Below, piece by piece: positions 1 to 8,988 of a stretch of 64,000 nt of DNA. The stretch is from CAIQNR01 sp031972475 (GTDB lineage: Bacteria > Babelota > Babeliae > Babelales > CAIQNR01). The notes beneath the pieces were generated by a model that saw only the letters and a list, made by a program, of their open reading frames with translations, was not told where the DNA came from and searched no databases. The first letter of the stretch is position 1. Each line of letters opens with the position of its first letter. Location: assembly GCA_031972475.1 (NCBI GenBank), contig DALYEP010000001.1, positions 248,001 through 312,000 of the forward strand. The letters run 5' to 3'. Both the position numbers and the translations under genes were made by a program.

Positions 1-297
1 TTTGTTGATATTTTTAAGTTTAATTACATCATTTTGTAAAAAACTAAATTCTTCTTGTGATGGAAGTATAGAAATTCCTGCTGCATTATAAGGTGATGAA
101 AGGCCCTTTACAGCGATTCCTGTTGAAGGATTCCAAAACCATGCAGTTAAATGCATATTCTTTTGATGTATAACGCATATCTTTTCTATACCGTCTTGAA
201 TAATAGACCCTATCGGATAAAGATATTCATGAGAAAAAATATTATTTTGATAAAAAAAACAGATAAGATAAAAAAAATAAAATAATGATTGTGTCAT
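1..297 (-). CDS. Exported protein of unknown function, C-terminus cut by window edge
   Basis: I read 99 open codons on the minus strand from an ATG at 297 to the window edge with no stop. The N-terminus is strongly hydrophobic and aromatic (MTQSLFYFFYLICFFYQNN), like a signal peptide, and the mature part begins near a Ser-His-Glu-Tyr. The visible mature part has short beta-like stretches, including WFWNPSTGIAVKG, which could be a repeat-blade or propeller protein, but that is a guess. The gene lies 33 nt downstream of the exported subtilase and may be cotranscribed with it. I do not recognise a family. Confidence 0.6.
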   Translation of the reverse strand, partial: MTQSLFYFFYLICFFYQNNIFSHEYLYPIGSIIQDGIEKICVIHQKNMHLTAWFWNPSTGIAVKGLSSPYNAAGISILPSQEEFSFLQNDVIKLKNINK

Positions 298-330
298 TAT
301 AGTTATGTCCTTATTGGTTCAATTACGATT

Positions 331-2568
331 TTACAAAAGTAATGCAATTCTTTTTTTTGTTGCATCACTACATTCAGCAAATAAGTCTACTGTTGAATGT
401 GTAAAAAGTAATCCAAGTTCTTTCTTGAGAAGTTCATTATTATATTCTTTAGGGAGTAATGATTCATTTTTGGTAAGTGTTGCAATAATAATATTTGTTA
501 CATAATTAAGAGCATAATCAAGTGATTTAAAAAGTTTGTTTTGTACTAATTTTTTTGTTTCATTTCTATTTTTAATAGTGTTATTAAAAAATCCTATAAA
601 ATTATTTTTAAATGACTCTTTAATTGAATGTTTTTTTATAAAATCATTAATCATACTCATAAGAATCATATGAATTGCTTTTATATAATGATTTTCATAA
701 TTATTAAAAGGATAATTTTTTTTCAAATATTTGTTTGACAAGATATTTGTTTGGATTTTTTTAAGAACATGAAGAGTAAAAAGTGCCGTTCTAAGATCTA
801 ATGTTCCAAGAAGTGTTTTTTGTTTCCAGTCATCAGTGTTTTGCATGTATATTCCTGATGTATAACAAACTTTTAAAAAAAGTTGTCGTTCGTTTTTAAA
901 AGTATCTTTAAATTCTCCCAAAATTAAGGCCAGTGCTCCAGAAATCATAGGCGCTGCAGCTGAAGTTCCTTGCATAAAAACATACATAGAATCTTCTTTT
1001 TGATTTGGAACAAGCCCGCAGCTTAAAATATTATGTCCCGGCATTACAAATTTAGGGCCAACATTTTCTTGATATTGAGAAATATCTGCAATAGGACATT
1101 GATAGTTGCCATTTTTATCTTTAAAAAAAGAAAATGCTCCAACATCAAAAGGAACACAAGCAAATTTTGCCGGATATCCTTCTATTCCAGACTGATAAAT
1201 ACCAAACTTTTTTTGTACAGCGTTACCTGATGAAGCAATTACATATGGAATTTTTGCTAAAATATTCTCTAATTCTATAATATCTGCCGCAGTTGTATCA
1301 AGTTGGTCATCTATTTTTAAACTTAAATTTAAAATCTGGGCATTAAGATCATATGCATGTTTTATTCCTCGTATAACTGTTGATCTATCGTTAACTTCTC
1401 CATCGCTACGTAAAGCTTTAATCATCATTAAATTACAATGAGGAGCAATTCCACACATGCCAGAATCATTATAAAGAAATTCTCTTATTTTTAATGGTGT
1501 TAAAAATTGATTATTTTCAGGTTTGTTATAATGAAGTTTTCCTCCAATAATTCCTGCAGAGTGGCTTCCATGGCCAGATTCGTAAGAAGCAGAAAAATAG
1601 GTATCTTCTTTTTCATCTTTTATTGCTTGAAGAGTATTTTGTAAAATTGGTGCTGTAGGTAAAAATTCTAAAAGAACATCTTTTTGATAATGAGGAGCTT
1701 CAAGATCAACAAGTTTATAATTAAATTTTGTGCTATGTTTTGGACGAAGTCCTTTTTGCCCATATAAAATTTCTCTCAGAGCACGCTTACCTTCTTCGGT
1801 TAATATTTTATGTCCTTTTTTATCTTCTAAAAGATGATCCTTTCCATATTTTAGAAGATAATTAAAAATATCGGTTTCATCATTATTCCGAAGATAGTTT
1901 TTAATCCAAACGGGAAGCATTTTTCTTATTCTATTTTCATTTTCTTCAGAATCATTTGTGTATTCTGTAATCATTTCGATTAATTGCTCAAAGGGATCTA
2001 ATATGTCTTTTGAATCATTTATAAAATTATATTTTTCTTTAGAAAAGTCAGCCATCATTTCTAAATCCTGATGTTTTTTATAAAATTGATTGTTATTAAA
2101 AGAAAAACTTGCAATTCCAGTATCTACTAAAAAAACTTCTACATCTTTACCCATATGAGGAGCAAGTTCCCATAATGCAAATGCATGGGGCAAATAAGGA
2201 TAATGAATAGGCCAAAAAGGTTCTTCTAATCTAAGTCCAATAGTAGGTATTTTTTGCCACCAAAAAATAAATGGTTCTATATAAGTCACAATTTTTTCTA
2301 ATCGATCAATACGTTCTTGTAGGTTTTCTATTGCACTACTAGAAAAAGAAGAAGTTTTTGTAAGTTTTAAAAGTTCTTGCTTCCAATCATGCAGTAATTT
2401 TTCTGGATTATTTTTTATGTTATATAAATCAATAACCGTTAAAGCTTGTCCATCAAGAATAGGATATTCTTTTTCTAACATCATAAGAGGAGTAAATTCT
2501 CCATACAAAGAAAATGTTAACAAACTAATACTGCAAAGAAACCATTTATTGATGTTCTGTTTTTTCAT
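331..2568 (-). CDS. Exported subtilisin-like (S8) serine protease
   Basis: A 745-residue protein with an N-terminal signal peptide (about residues 1-24, ending near SLYGEF). All parts of the S8 triad are visible: Asp149 in VFLVDTGIA, His333 in SGHGSHSAGII, and Ser536 in QGTSAAAP. The oxyanion-hole Asn449 is in IASSGN. The Asp and His motifs are about 184 residues apart, far more than in a minimal subtilisin, so a charged insertion of over 100 residues (about 160-310) interrupts the fold. About 200 further residues follow the catalytic Ser and look helical. The expected role is cleavage of extracellular or host proteins, by inference from family and signal. Substrate is unknown. All catalytic residues are present, so it should be active. 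Confidence 0.9.
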   Translation of the reverse strand: MKKQNINKWFLCSISLLTFSLYGEFTPLMMLEKEYPILDGQALTVIDLYNIKNNPEKLLHDWKQELLKLTKTSSFSSSAIENLQERIDRLEKIVTYIEPFIFWWQKIPTIGLRLEEPFWPIHYPYLPHAFALWELAPHMGKDVEVFLVDTGIASFSFNNNQFYKKHQDLEMMADFSKEKYNFINDSKDILDPFEQLIEMITEYTNDSEENENRIRKMLPVWIKNYLRNNDETDIFNYLLKYGKDHLLEDKKGHKILTEEGKRALREILYGQKGLRPKHSTKFNYKLVDLEAPHYQKDVLLEFLPTAPILQNTLQAIKDEKEDTYFSASYESGHGSHSAGIIGGKLHYNKPENNQFLTPLKIREFLYNDSGMCGIAPHCNLMMIKALRSDGEVNDRSTVIRGIKHAYDLNAQILNLSLKIDDQLDTTAADIIELENILAKIPYVIASSGNAVQKKFGIYQSGIEGYPAKFACVPFDVGAFSFFKDKNGNYQCPIADISQYQENVGPKFVMPGHNILSCGLVPNQKEDSMYVFMQGTSAAAPMISGALALILGEFKDTFKNERQLFLKVCYTSGIYMQNTDDWKQKTLLGTLDLRTALFTLHVLKKIQTNILSNKYLKKNYPFNNYENHYIKAIHMILMSMINDFIKKHSIKESFKNNFIGFFNNTIKNRNETKKLVQNKLFKSLDYALNYVTNIIIATLTKNESLLPKEYNNELLKKELGLLFTHSTVDLFAECSDATKKRIALLL

Positions 2569-2912
2569 ACTTCAATCCACCACTGCTAAAAAGAACCATG
2601 CGATAGTATTAGAAGATAAAAAAAGCTTATAAAATTGAGCAAGATTATATAAAAAAAAATTCCACCGCACTGATTAAAAACCAATGCGATGGAAAAAAGG
2701 AGAGTAGTAATGAAGCCTAAGTAAAATATGTAAGTTATTAACTTACTGTTATTTATATTGGAGTAAATTTAAAAAATGTCAAATTTTAAATAACATAATT
2801 AACCTTTAACTCAAGTATTATAGTTAATTACATTTATAACTGTAATGTTTTTCTTGAGTCATGTCAAACAAAAAACATATAAAAAATATGCTCAAATAGC
2901 TTATTTTAGCCT
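2569..2912. other. Gap between recF and the subtilase gene
   Basis: About 340 nt of very AT-rich DNA between two minus-strand genes. It holds one clear hairpin terminator (given separately) and the upstream region of the subtilase gene. Stops occur in all frames and I see no small gene. Confidence 0.6.
2650..2694 (-). terminator. Rho-independent terminator after recF
   Basis: Read on the minus strand, a stem of about 10 bp (TTCCATCGCA against TGCGGTGGAA, one G-U pair) is followed directly by a run of nine T. It lies about 220 nt beyond the recF stop and would end the dnaN-recF transcript before the subtilase gene. Confidence 0.6.
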
Positions 2913-3992
2913 TTAGATAGTTACTTTTAAGCTTAAAGCTCTTTTCTTTTCTAAAAATAGACTTTCTTGGCCATCATAAAGTGGTGATACAAAAATAAGC
3001 TGTGCTTTTGTTTTTAAGCATATATCCATAAGTTTTTCTGAAACAGTACTATCAAAGTCTGTAGTAAAATCATCAAGTAAAAAGGCTGTTGGGCCTTGAG
3101 TTTCTAATAAATGTTCCACTAAAGCTATTTTAAGAACCATTACAAGAAGCTTTTGCTGTCCCCGTGATGAAAAATAACGTGCTTTTTTTGAATTGACCGT
3201 AATTTCAATATCATCTAAATGAGCTCCAAATAAGCTTCTTTTATAATGTTTTTCTTTTTCAAATAAACTTAAGTGTTCATTAAAAAAATCTTCAAATGAA
3301 TTTGAGTTTCCACTTTTAGAATTATATTCAAAGCTAATGGAGTAATCAGGCCAAAATATTTTAAGTAAAGGAATTGCTTGAGCTGTTATAATAGTTAAAA
3401 GATTTTTTCTATTTTCTTCGATTATTTTAGATAAATCCCATAATTTTTTTGTCCAAAAAATAATATGTTGTTCATCATATGTTTGTTTGCAAAGAAGCGC
3501 ATTTCTATTATCAAGAACGTCTTGATATAATTTAAAAATTTCTAAAGCATCTAAATTTAATAAAAAAAGTGCATGATCTATAAAAGAGCGTCTTTTTTCG
3601 GGACCACCTTTTATAAGCATTAAATCATCTTCTGTTATTGTTATAACTCTACAGTATTGGCGTAATTCTTTGTGTGAAGTTACTGTTGTATGATCAATTT
3701 TGACTTGACGCTTTGTTGTTGATCCTGTTTGCAATACACCAACATTAATAGCATGATCATTAAAGACTGTTGTTATAAAAAAACTTTCAGAACCAAATTT
3801 AATTAAATCTCGAGGAGAATGCGCTCTAAAAGAGCGCATATAACATGTAAAATATATTGCTTCGAGTAATGATGTTTTTCCTGATCCATTTATTCCTTCA
3901 ATGATTACAATAGGACTATCAAAATTAAATTTATTAGAAGTAAAACATCTAAAATTTTTTAATGATAAGGATCTAATGTATGGCTCATTCAC
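2913..3992 (-). CDS. recF: DNA replication and repair ATPase RecF
   Basis: A 359-residue SMC-like ATPase that helps load RecA at single-strand gaps. It shows the N-terminal RecF pattern (LSLKNFRCF), a Walker A at about residues 33-40 (GINGSGKT), the ABC signature SSRGQQKLL and a Walker B ending in LLDDF. Length is normal for the family. The start is GTG, and its GTGA overlaps the dnaN stop by 4 nt, so translation is probably coupled. dnaN-recF is the conserved order near dnaA in many bacteria, but dnaA is not in this window. Confidence 0.95.
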   Translation of the reverse strand: MNEPYIRSLSLKNFRCFTSNKFNFDSPIVIIEGINGSGKTSLLEAIYFTCYMRSFRAHSPRDLIKFGSESFFITTVFNDHAINVGVLQTGSTTKRQVKIDHTTVTSHKELRQYCRVITITEDDLMLIKGGPEKRRSFIDHALFLLNLDALEIFKLYQDVLDNRNALLCKQTYDEQHIIFWTKKLWDLSKIIEENRKNLLTIITAQAIPLLKIFWPDYSISFEYNSKSGNSNSFEDFFNEHLSLFEKEKHYKRSLFGAHLDDIEITVNSKKARYFSSRGQQKLLVMVLKIALVEHLLETQGPTAFLLDDFTTDFDSTVSEKLMDICLKTKAQLIFVSPLYDGQESLFLEKKRALSLKVTI

Positions 3993-5116
3993 GATTGAGA
4001 AGTCGCAGAAGATACAGGCATTACTAAATACATCAGATGATAATTATTTTTTTCTTCTGTTTCAAAAATAATTGGCTTTGCAGAAGAACTTAAATAAAAC
4101 GTTAAAAGATCATCATTAAAAGCATTAAGACCACTCAATAAAAATGGCGCATAAAAACGAACATCTATATTGCCAGTAAAATCACTAAGCATTAATGTTT
4201 CATCAAGTTTTCCTACTTCTTTGTTGTGTATTGAAACATCAACATTATCAGGTTTAAACCCAAATGAAGTTGCTATAAATTGCCCAGAAAGCAAGCAAGC
4301 TGAACGACGTAATGTCTTAACAAAATGAGATCTGTCGATACGAGCAGGAATAAAACCTTCTTTGTTTAAAATAGCTTTGTATTCAGGAAAACGAGCAGCT
4401 AAAAGCTTGGTGAAGAAATTAAATGTTTCACCAGAAAACACTAATTGGTTTCCACATGTTCCAAGAAAAACATGCTCTTGCTGAGATGCTTCTAATACTT
4501 TTTTCAACTCAATAACTGCTCTGCGTGGAACAAGCCAATGATGAGGATTTTCAAGCGTATATTTTGTACTTTGAATTTGCGCTAAGCAATGGCCATCAGT
4601 GGTTGTCATAACAAAATTTTCTTTATTTATTTCTAAATATAATCCATTAAGCGCAGGATTCGCATTATTTTGAGGTATCAAGAAGCCAACTTTATCGATT
4701 AAACCTAATAAGAATTTAGATTCAAATTGCATAAGGTTTTCGATTCTTTCAGGAAATGGCGGAAATTCTTGAGCATCTTTTATGTTAAGAGATAAGTTAA
4801 CTTTTCCTGCAGCTAAAATTAACTGACTTGGAGTAAGTGTAAAGGTAATATCTCCTTCAAGTTCTTTAACAATATCAAATAAACGTTTTCCGTTTACTAA
4901 AAATGAAAATGTATCAATTAAAGAACTTTCTTTAAGTAAGTAACTTGATTGAAGGCTTATTTCTAAATCAGTACTTTTTAATAATAATTCTCGTGCTCCA
5001 ACACTAAAAAGAATGCTTGCTGTTGCATCAAGAGTTGTTTTTTTTGAACAAATTGGTTGCATCGATGAAAGTATTGCTAATAATGATTTCTGCTCTACTA
5101 CAAATTTTTCTGCCAT
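3989..5116 (-). CDS. dnaN: DNA polymerase III beta sliding clamp
   Basis: A 375-residue clamp that tethers the replicative polymerase to DNA. Family marks are MTTTDGHCLA in the middle, FPEYKAIL before the third domain, and the C-terminal YLVMPV. A TTG lies two codons upstream in frame, but the Shine-Dalgarno AAGG sits 7 nt before the ATG at 5116, so I take the ATG. It is the first gene of a tight pair with recF (4-nt overlap) and follows an exported protein gene after about 70 nt. Confidence 0.95.
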   Translation of the reverse strand: MAEKFVVEQKSLLAILSSMQPICSKKTTLDATASILFSVGARELLLKSTDLEISLQSSYLLKESSLIDTFSFLVNGKRLFDIVKELEGDITFTLTPSQLILAAGKVNLSLNIKDAQEFPPFPERIENLMQFESKFLLGLIDKVGFLIPQNNANPALNGLYLEINKENFVMTTTDGHCLAQIQSTKYTLENPHHWLVPRRAVIELKKVLEASQQEHVFLGTCGNQLVFSGETFNFFTKLLAARFPEYKAILNKEGFIPARIDRSHFVKTLRRSACLLSGQFIATSFGFKPDNVDVSIHNKEVGKLDETLMLSDFTGNIDVRFYAPFLLSGLNAFNDDLLTFYLSSSAKPIIFETEEKNNYHLMYLVMPVSSATSQS

Positions 5117-5186
5117 TTTCAAACCTTATAATCAAAAATTTTTATATGAAAATAATGATACTCTATAGCGTAATTTTTGCAAAATT

Positions 5187-5759
5187 TTACTCAATTTCAT
5201 CTGTTAATTGTAACTGTTTTTTTTCGTATAAAGAAATGTAAGTCAGGGCGTAATCTATAGTTTCTTCACAATTTATATCATATGAAAAATAACTTCTTAA
5301 ATGAGTTTTGGTTAATAATGTGTGAAGTTTTTTATAAGTAAAAAATAGCAACTCATATTTTTTAAATTGTTTATAAAGTATAACTGATTCTTCAGAATTA
5401 AAAGAAAATGCAATGCATCGTTTGTTAAATAAATCATCTATTTTTTTTATAGCAGCATAACTTTTTTGTATAAGAACTGCAGCTCCAAAACAAGCTAAAA
5501 ATGTTGTGTTTGTTACTGTCTTTATACAAGAAAAAAAATTGTTAAATGTCAGATGACGTGTTATATGACTCCATCCTGAATGATTGTCGAGCCTTTTATC
5601 ATATGGATCTCCTATTACAACCGTCATGTTACGAGGGTAAGATCTATAAGAATCATATAAATTTTGGGCCTCTTCATAAGTTAATTTTGGTATGTAAATT
5701 GTTTCTGCTAAAAAAATTTTTGGAAGTAGTAGTAACAGTATTATAAATATTTTTCTCAT
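5187..5759 (-). CDS. Exported protein of unknown function
   Basis: A 190-residue protein with a clear signal peptide (MRKIFIILLLLLPKIFLAET). The mature part has a WSHITRH segment near residue 65, a second hydrophobic stretch around residues 85-103 that could be a membrane segment, and a helical charged C-terminal half with several Tyr. It lies between xer (11 nt away) and dnaN, in the same direction, so it probably shares their transcript. I recognise no family. It is one of many lone exported proteins inserted among housekeeping genes here. Confidence 0.75.
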   Translation of the reverse strand: MRKIFIILLLLLPKIFLAETIYIPKLTYEEAQNLYDSYRSYPRNMTVVIGDPYDKRLDNHSGWSHITRHLTFNNFFSCIKTVTNTTFLACFGAAVLIQKSYAAIKKIDDLFNKRCIAFSFNSEESVILYKQFKKYELLFFTYKKLHTLLTKTHLRSYFSYDINCEETIDYALTYISLYEKKQLQLTDEIE

Positions 5760-5770
5760 ACCAATGCTTT

Positions 5771-6679
5771 CTATGAGCGAGGATGTTTTGCATCGTAAAT
5801 TTTTCTTAAATGAGAAGTTTCTATATGTGTATATATTTGTACCGTTTTTAAATTTTCATGGCCTAAAAGTAATTGTATTGAACGTAAATGAGCACCTTTA
5901 TGTAAAAGGTGTGTTGCAAGTGAATGGCGTATTTGATGAGGAGATAATGATTCTGAAACGCCTGCCTTACGTGCTAAATCTTTAATATAATTCCAAAAAG
6001 ACTGTCTCGACATTGGCTTAAGTTTTCCATCATAAAATGAAGGGAATAAAACATCATTAAGTTTTTGTTTGCTTTTATTTAAAAAAACAGGATAAAGCGT
6101 TTGTAGATAATTACGTAATAAACTTTGTGTTTCGTTAGGTATAGGAATAATTCTGTCTTTACTTCCTTTACCTTTTATTCTTATAGAACCTATTTCAAAA
6201 TCAATACTAGAAATAGACAATTGGGTGAGTTCGCTAATTCTCATACCTGTAGCATATAAAAGTAATAACATAACATAATTACGACGTTCGTTATCGGTAG
6301 TGCCTTTTTCTGCATGTATAAAAAGTTGTTCTATTAAGTTTTCGCTTAAAAAATGTGGCAATTTTTTATCTAATTTAGGAAGTGTTAAATGTTCAGCATG
6401 ATTTTTAAATCCATACTTTTCTTCTAAATGATTAAAAAATGTTTTAAGACATGAAATTTTACGCGAAACACTTGCAACGCTCAAAGATTGGCTACGAAGT
6501 TCTTTAAGAAACTCTTTTAATTCTTTTATTGAAATAACATTGATGTTGTATTGATGTCTTTTTATAAAATCATGAAATTGTGCAATATCCCGTTTATATG
6601 CATCAAAAGTATTTTGAGAAACTCTGCGTTCAGTTAACAAATATCTATCAAAATCATTACTGTACTCTTCAAATTTCAT
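5771..6679 (-). CDS. xerD: Tyrosine recombinase XerC/XerD-like
   Basis: A 302-residue site-specific recombinase, the length of chromosomal Xer proteins. An N-terminal SAM-like core-binding domain (about 1-95) is followed by the catalytic domain with the full set: Arg147 (ATGMRISEL), Lys171 (KGKGSKDR), His248 and Arg251 (HQIRHSLATH), His274 (LLGHENL) and the nucleophile Tyr283 (QIYTHIE). The expected job is resolving chromosome dimers at dif. Whether this is the XerC or XerD partner, or a single Xer acting alone, cannot be told from this window. It starts 2 nt after a small exported gene, so it lies in an operon with proS, dnaN and recF. Confidence 0.9.
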   Translation of the reverse strand: MKFEEYSNDFDRYLLTERRVSQNTFDAYKRDIAQFHDFIKRHQYNINVISIKELKEFLKELRSQSLSVASVSRKISCLKTFFNHLEEKYGFKNHAEHLTLPKLDKKLPHFLSENLIEQLFIHAEKGTTDNERRNYVMLLLLYATGMRISELTQLSISSIDFEIGSIRIKGKGSKDRIIPIPNETQSLLRNYLQTLYPVFLNKSKQKLNDVLFPSFYDGKLKPMSRQSFWNYIKDLARKAGVSESLSPHQIRHSLATHLLHKGAHLRSIQLLLGHENLKTVQIYTHIETSHLRKIYDAKHPRS

Positions 6680-6681
6680 AT

Positions 6682-6936
6682 TTAATCCTCATGTGCTTTT
6701 TGATTAGAGGTAAAACAACAAAAAAATAACGATTTTAAATAACGTATTTTTTTGTTGTTAAATGATTCTACTTTTTTAAGAGAGCGTGATTGTTTTTTTT
6801 CTTGAAAATCTAAGGTGTTTTCATGACTATTTAATAATTTTGCATACTCTCTTTGTGAATTAGTATTAGAACTAGATTGTATTTTTGTAAAAAAGAGTAT
6901 TAAAAAAAATGAAGCTATTTTTTTTTGAAAAGTCAT
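6682..6936 (-). CDS. Small exported protein, unknown
   Basis: An 84-residue reading frame with a signal-peptide-like N-terminus (MTFQKKIASFFLILFFTKIQ) followed by a Ser/Asn-rich and then Lys-rich tail containing paired Cys-Cys near residue 74. It fits exactly between proS (19 nt upstream) and xer (2 nt downstream), which supports a real gene. I recognise no family. Confidence 0.5.
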   Translation of the reverse strand: MTFQKKIASFFLILFFTKIQSSSNTNSQREYAKLLNSHENTLDFQEKKQSRSLKKVESFNNKKIRYLKSLFFCCFTSNQKAHED

Positions 6937-6955
6937 TATTGTATCTGTCTTATAA

Positions 6956-8368
6956 TTAATATGATCGTGCTATAATTGCGTCAGAAGAGCTCTTTTGACT
7001 GCAATTAAAACAATTTTCTAATTTTTTTTCTTCAAGTATGCAGCGAATTGATAATGTATGTGGTTTTAAAACACGTTCACATTCTTTTGATCCACAAAAT
7101 CCTGTTAATACAATAGAACCCTCTTTTACAGAAATAATCTCTGCAAGATTCTCTTTATATACTTTTTGAGATTGTTGACGCTCAAGAGCAAGAGTGAACA
7201 GGTTTTGTTGAATAATAATCAATTGTTCTTCTACGTAAGAAGAAGCCTCAGTAAGTAAAACGGTTTTTTTGCAAATTCCAAGACGGTCTACAATTGTTAC
7301 TTGATTGTTTTTTAAATCACGAGGTCCAATTTCTATACGTAAAGGAACGCCACGAAGTTCCCAATGATAAAATTTATTACCAGGTGTTTTATGCTCATCG
7401 CTATCAATATATATTCTTATATCAGGACAAGCATTTTGTAATGTTTGCGCTACATCTAATACTGCTTGCTTTTCTTCATCTGTTTTATAAATAGGAATAA
7501 TAACAACTTGAATAGGAGCTATTTTAGGAGGAAGAATTAATCCTTTATTATCACCATGAGTCATAACAACAGCGCCAATAAGTCTTGTAGTAGCGCCCCA
7601 GCTTGTTAAATAAGGAAAAGCAACTTTCCCATTTTTATCTTGAAATTTCATATCAAATGCATGCGCAAAATTTTGAGAAAGCATATGAGAAGTTCCCATT
7701 TGAAGAGCTTTTGCGTCAGGCATAAAACCTTCAAAAGTATAAGTGATATCTGCTCCAGGAAACTTTTCTCCTTCAGATTTTTTGCCTACAATAACAGGAA
7801 TGGCTAAGTAGTTTTCAGCTAAATCTTTATAATGATTAAGCATTAAAAGTGCTTCTTCATGAGCTTCTTCTTGAGTGGCATGAGCAGTATGTCCTTCTTG
7901 CCAAAAAAACTCTGAGGTTCGTAAAAATGCACGCGGCCTCATTTCCCAACGAACAACATTAGCCCATTGATTAATTTTAAGAGGTAGATCTCGCCAAGAT
8001 TTTATCCATTGAGCAAACATATAATGAATCATAGTTTCAGATGTTGGTCTGACTACTAAAGGCTCTGCAAGTTCTTTTCCGCCAGCATGGGTTACAATAG
8101 CAAGCTCAGGAGAAAAGCCTTCAACATGTTCTGCTTCTTTTTTAAAAAAAGATTCAGGAATCAAAAGTGGAAAAACAGCATTTTTATGGCCAGTCTCTTT
8201 AATTTTTTTATCTAAGATGTTTTTTATAATCTCCCAAATATCATTTCCATAAGGACGAATAACAATGCATCCTCTTACTGGAGATTGATCTGCCAGTTCT
8301 GCTTGATAGATAACTTCTTGGTACCATTCAGGCAAATTAGTTTTAATATTTGGTAATGTTTGATTCAT
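6956..8368 (-). CDS. proS: Proline--tRNA ligase, short archaeal/eukaryotic-like form
   Basis: A 470-residue class II synthetase that charges tRNA-Pro. Visible are VRPTSETMIH, the motif-2 region RWEMRPRAFLRTSEF, WQEGHTAHAT, and the motif-3 area with RIEIGPRDL. There is no editing (INS) insertion, and the C-terminus carries the extra Cys-containing zinc-like domain (CGSKEC and NCFNC) and ends in Tyr. Both are typical of the archaeal/eukaryotic ProRS type and differ from the longer form of E. coli. It is first in the run to recF. Confidence 0.93.
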   Translation of the reverse strand: MNQTLPNIKTNLPEWYQEVIYQAELADQSPVRGCIVIRPYGNDIWEIIKNILDKKIKETGHKNAVFPLLIPESFFKKEAEHVEGFSPELAIVTHAGGKELAEPLVVRPTSETMIHYMFAQWIKSWRDLPLKINQWANVVRWEMRPRAFLRTSEFFWQEGHTAHATQEEAHEEALLMLNHYKDLAENYLAIPVIVGKKSEGEKFPGADITYTFEGFMPDAKALQMGTSHMLSQNFAHAFDMKFQDKNGKVAFPYLTSWGATTRLIGAVVMTHGDNKGLILPPKIAPIQVVIIPIYKTDEEKQAVLDVAQTLQNACPDIRIYIDSDEHKTPGNKFYHWELRGVPLRIEIGPRDLKNNQVTIVDRLGICKKTVLLTEASSYVEEQLIIIQQNLFTLALERQQSQKVYKENLAEIISVKEGSIVLTGFCGSKECERVLKPHTLSIRCILEEKKLENCFNCSQKSSSDAIIARSY

Positions 8369-8495
8369 AAATAAATCTCTTTATATAAAAATACTCTTAA
8401 TAATTATATATTTTAGTATAAAAAAAATGTGGTTAATTGCAAAATTAAACTTTGAGCGTAAATACAATCTCAATAAGATTTTTAAGGATGTTATG

Positions 8496-8525
8496 TTGGC
8501 AATTTGAAATTTATTCATATATACT
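8496..8525 (+). promoter_or_regulatory. Sigma-70-type promoter for the small exported gene at 8565
   Basis: TTGGCA and TATACT are separated by 18 nt, and the gene start follows 40 nt after the -10 box. It lies between divergent genes (proS minus, this gene plus). Confidence 0.5.
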
Positions 8526-8564
8526 TTTATTAAAATAGTCACATTAATTAATAAAAGAAATAAT

Positions 8565-8855
8565 ATGAAAACAATCAAGCTTTTTGTTTTGTTAATAATG
8601 GTTCAAACCATACAAGGATCGTCTCATCCATTTAGTCGAAATTTAGCATCTGAAATAGCAGCAATACAAGAAAGAGTATTAAAAGAAGTTTCCAATCAGA
8701 AAAAGCTAGAAAAATTACAAAGGGCACGTAGAAAAGCATTTGCAAACGGAGATTTTAATGCAGTCAGATATATTAATAGAAAATTAGAAATTTTAAAGCA
8801 AGAAGCCCAAAAAAGAATAGAAGAGTCTCAAGCAATTACAGCTTTATCAGCTTAG
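8565..8855 (+). CDS. Small exported coiled-coil protein
   Basis: A 96-residue protein with a signal peptide (MKTIKLFVLLIMVQTIQGSS). The mature part is almost entirely a charged Lys/Glu/Arg helix (EVSNQKKLEKLQRARRK onward) that should form a coiled coil. It is monocistronic, with its own promoter and about 130 nt before the next gene. No family is recognised. The N-terminal style matches the other small exported proteins of the window. Confidence 0.7.
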   Translation: MKTIKLFVLLIMVQTIQGSSHPFSRNLASEIAAIQERVLKEVSNQKKLEKLQRARRKAFANGDFNAVRYINRKLEILKQEAQKRIEESQAITALSA

Positions 8856-8988
8856 TTTTTTTACCATCATGTTTTTTTATTAGTAATGAAATTCAAAATA
8901 TAACAGGTTTTAATTGATCTATTTTCAATTTAAAAATTAAATACTATACTTTCTTCTTATTACATTTTTAGAAAGTATAGTATTTTTT

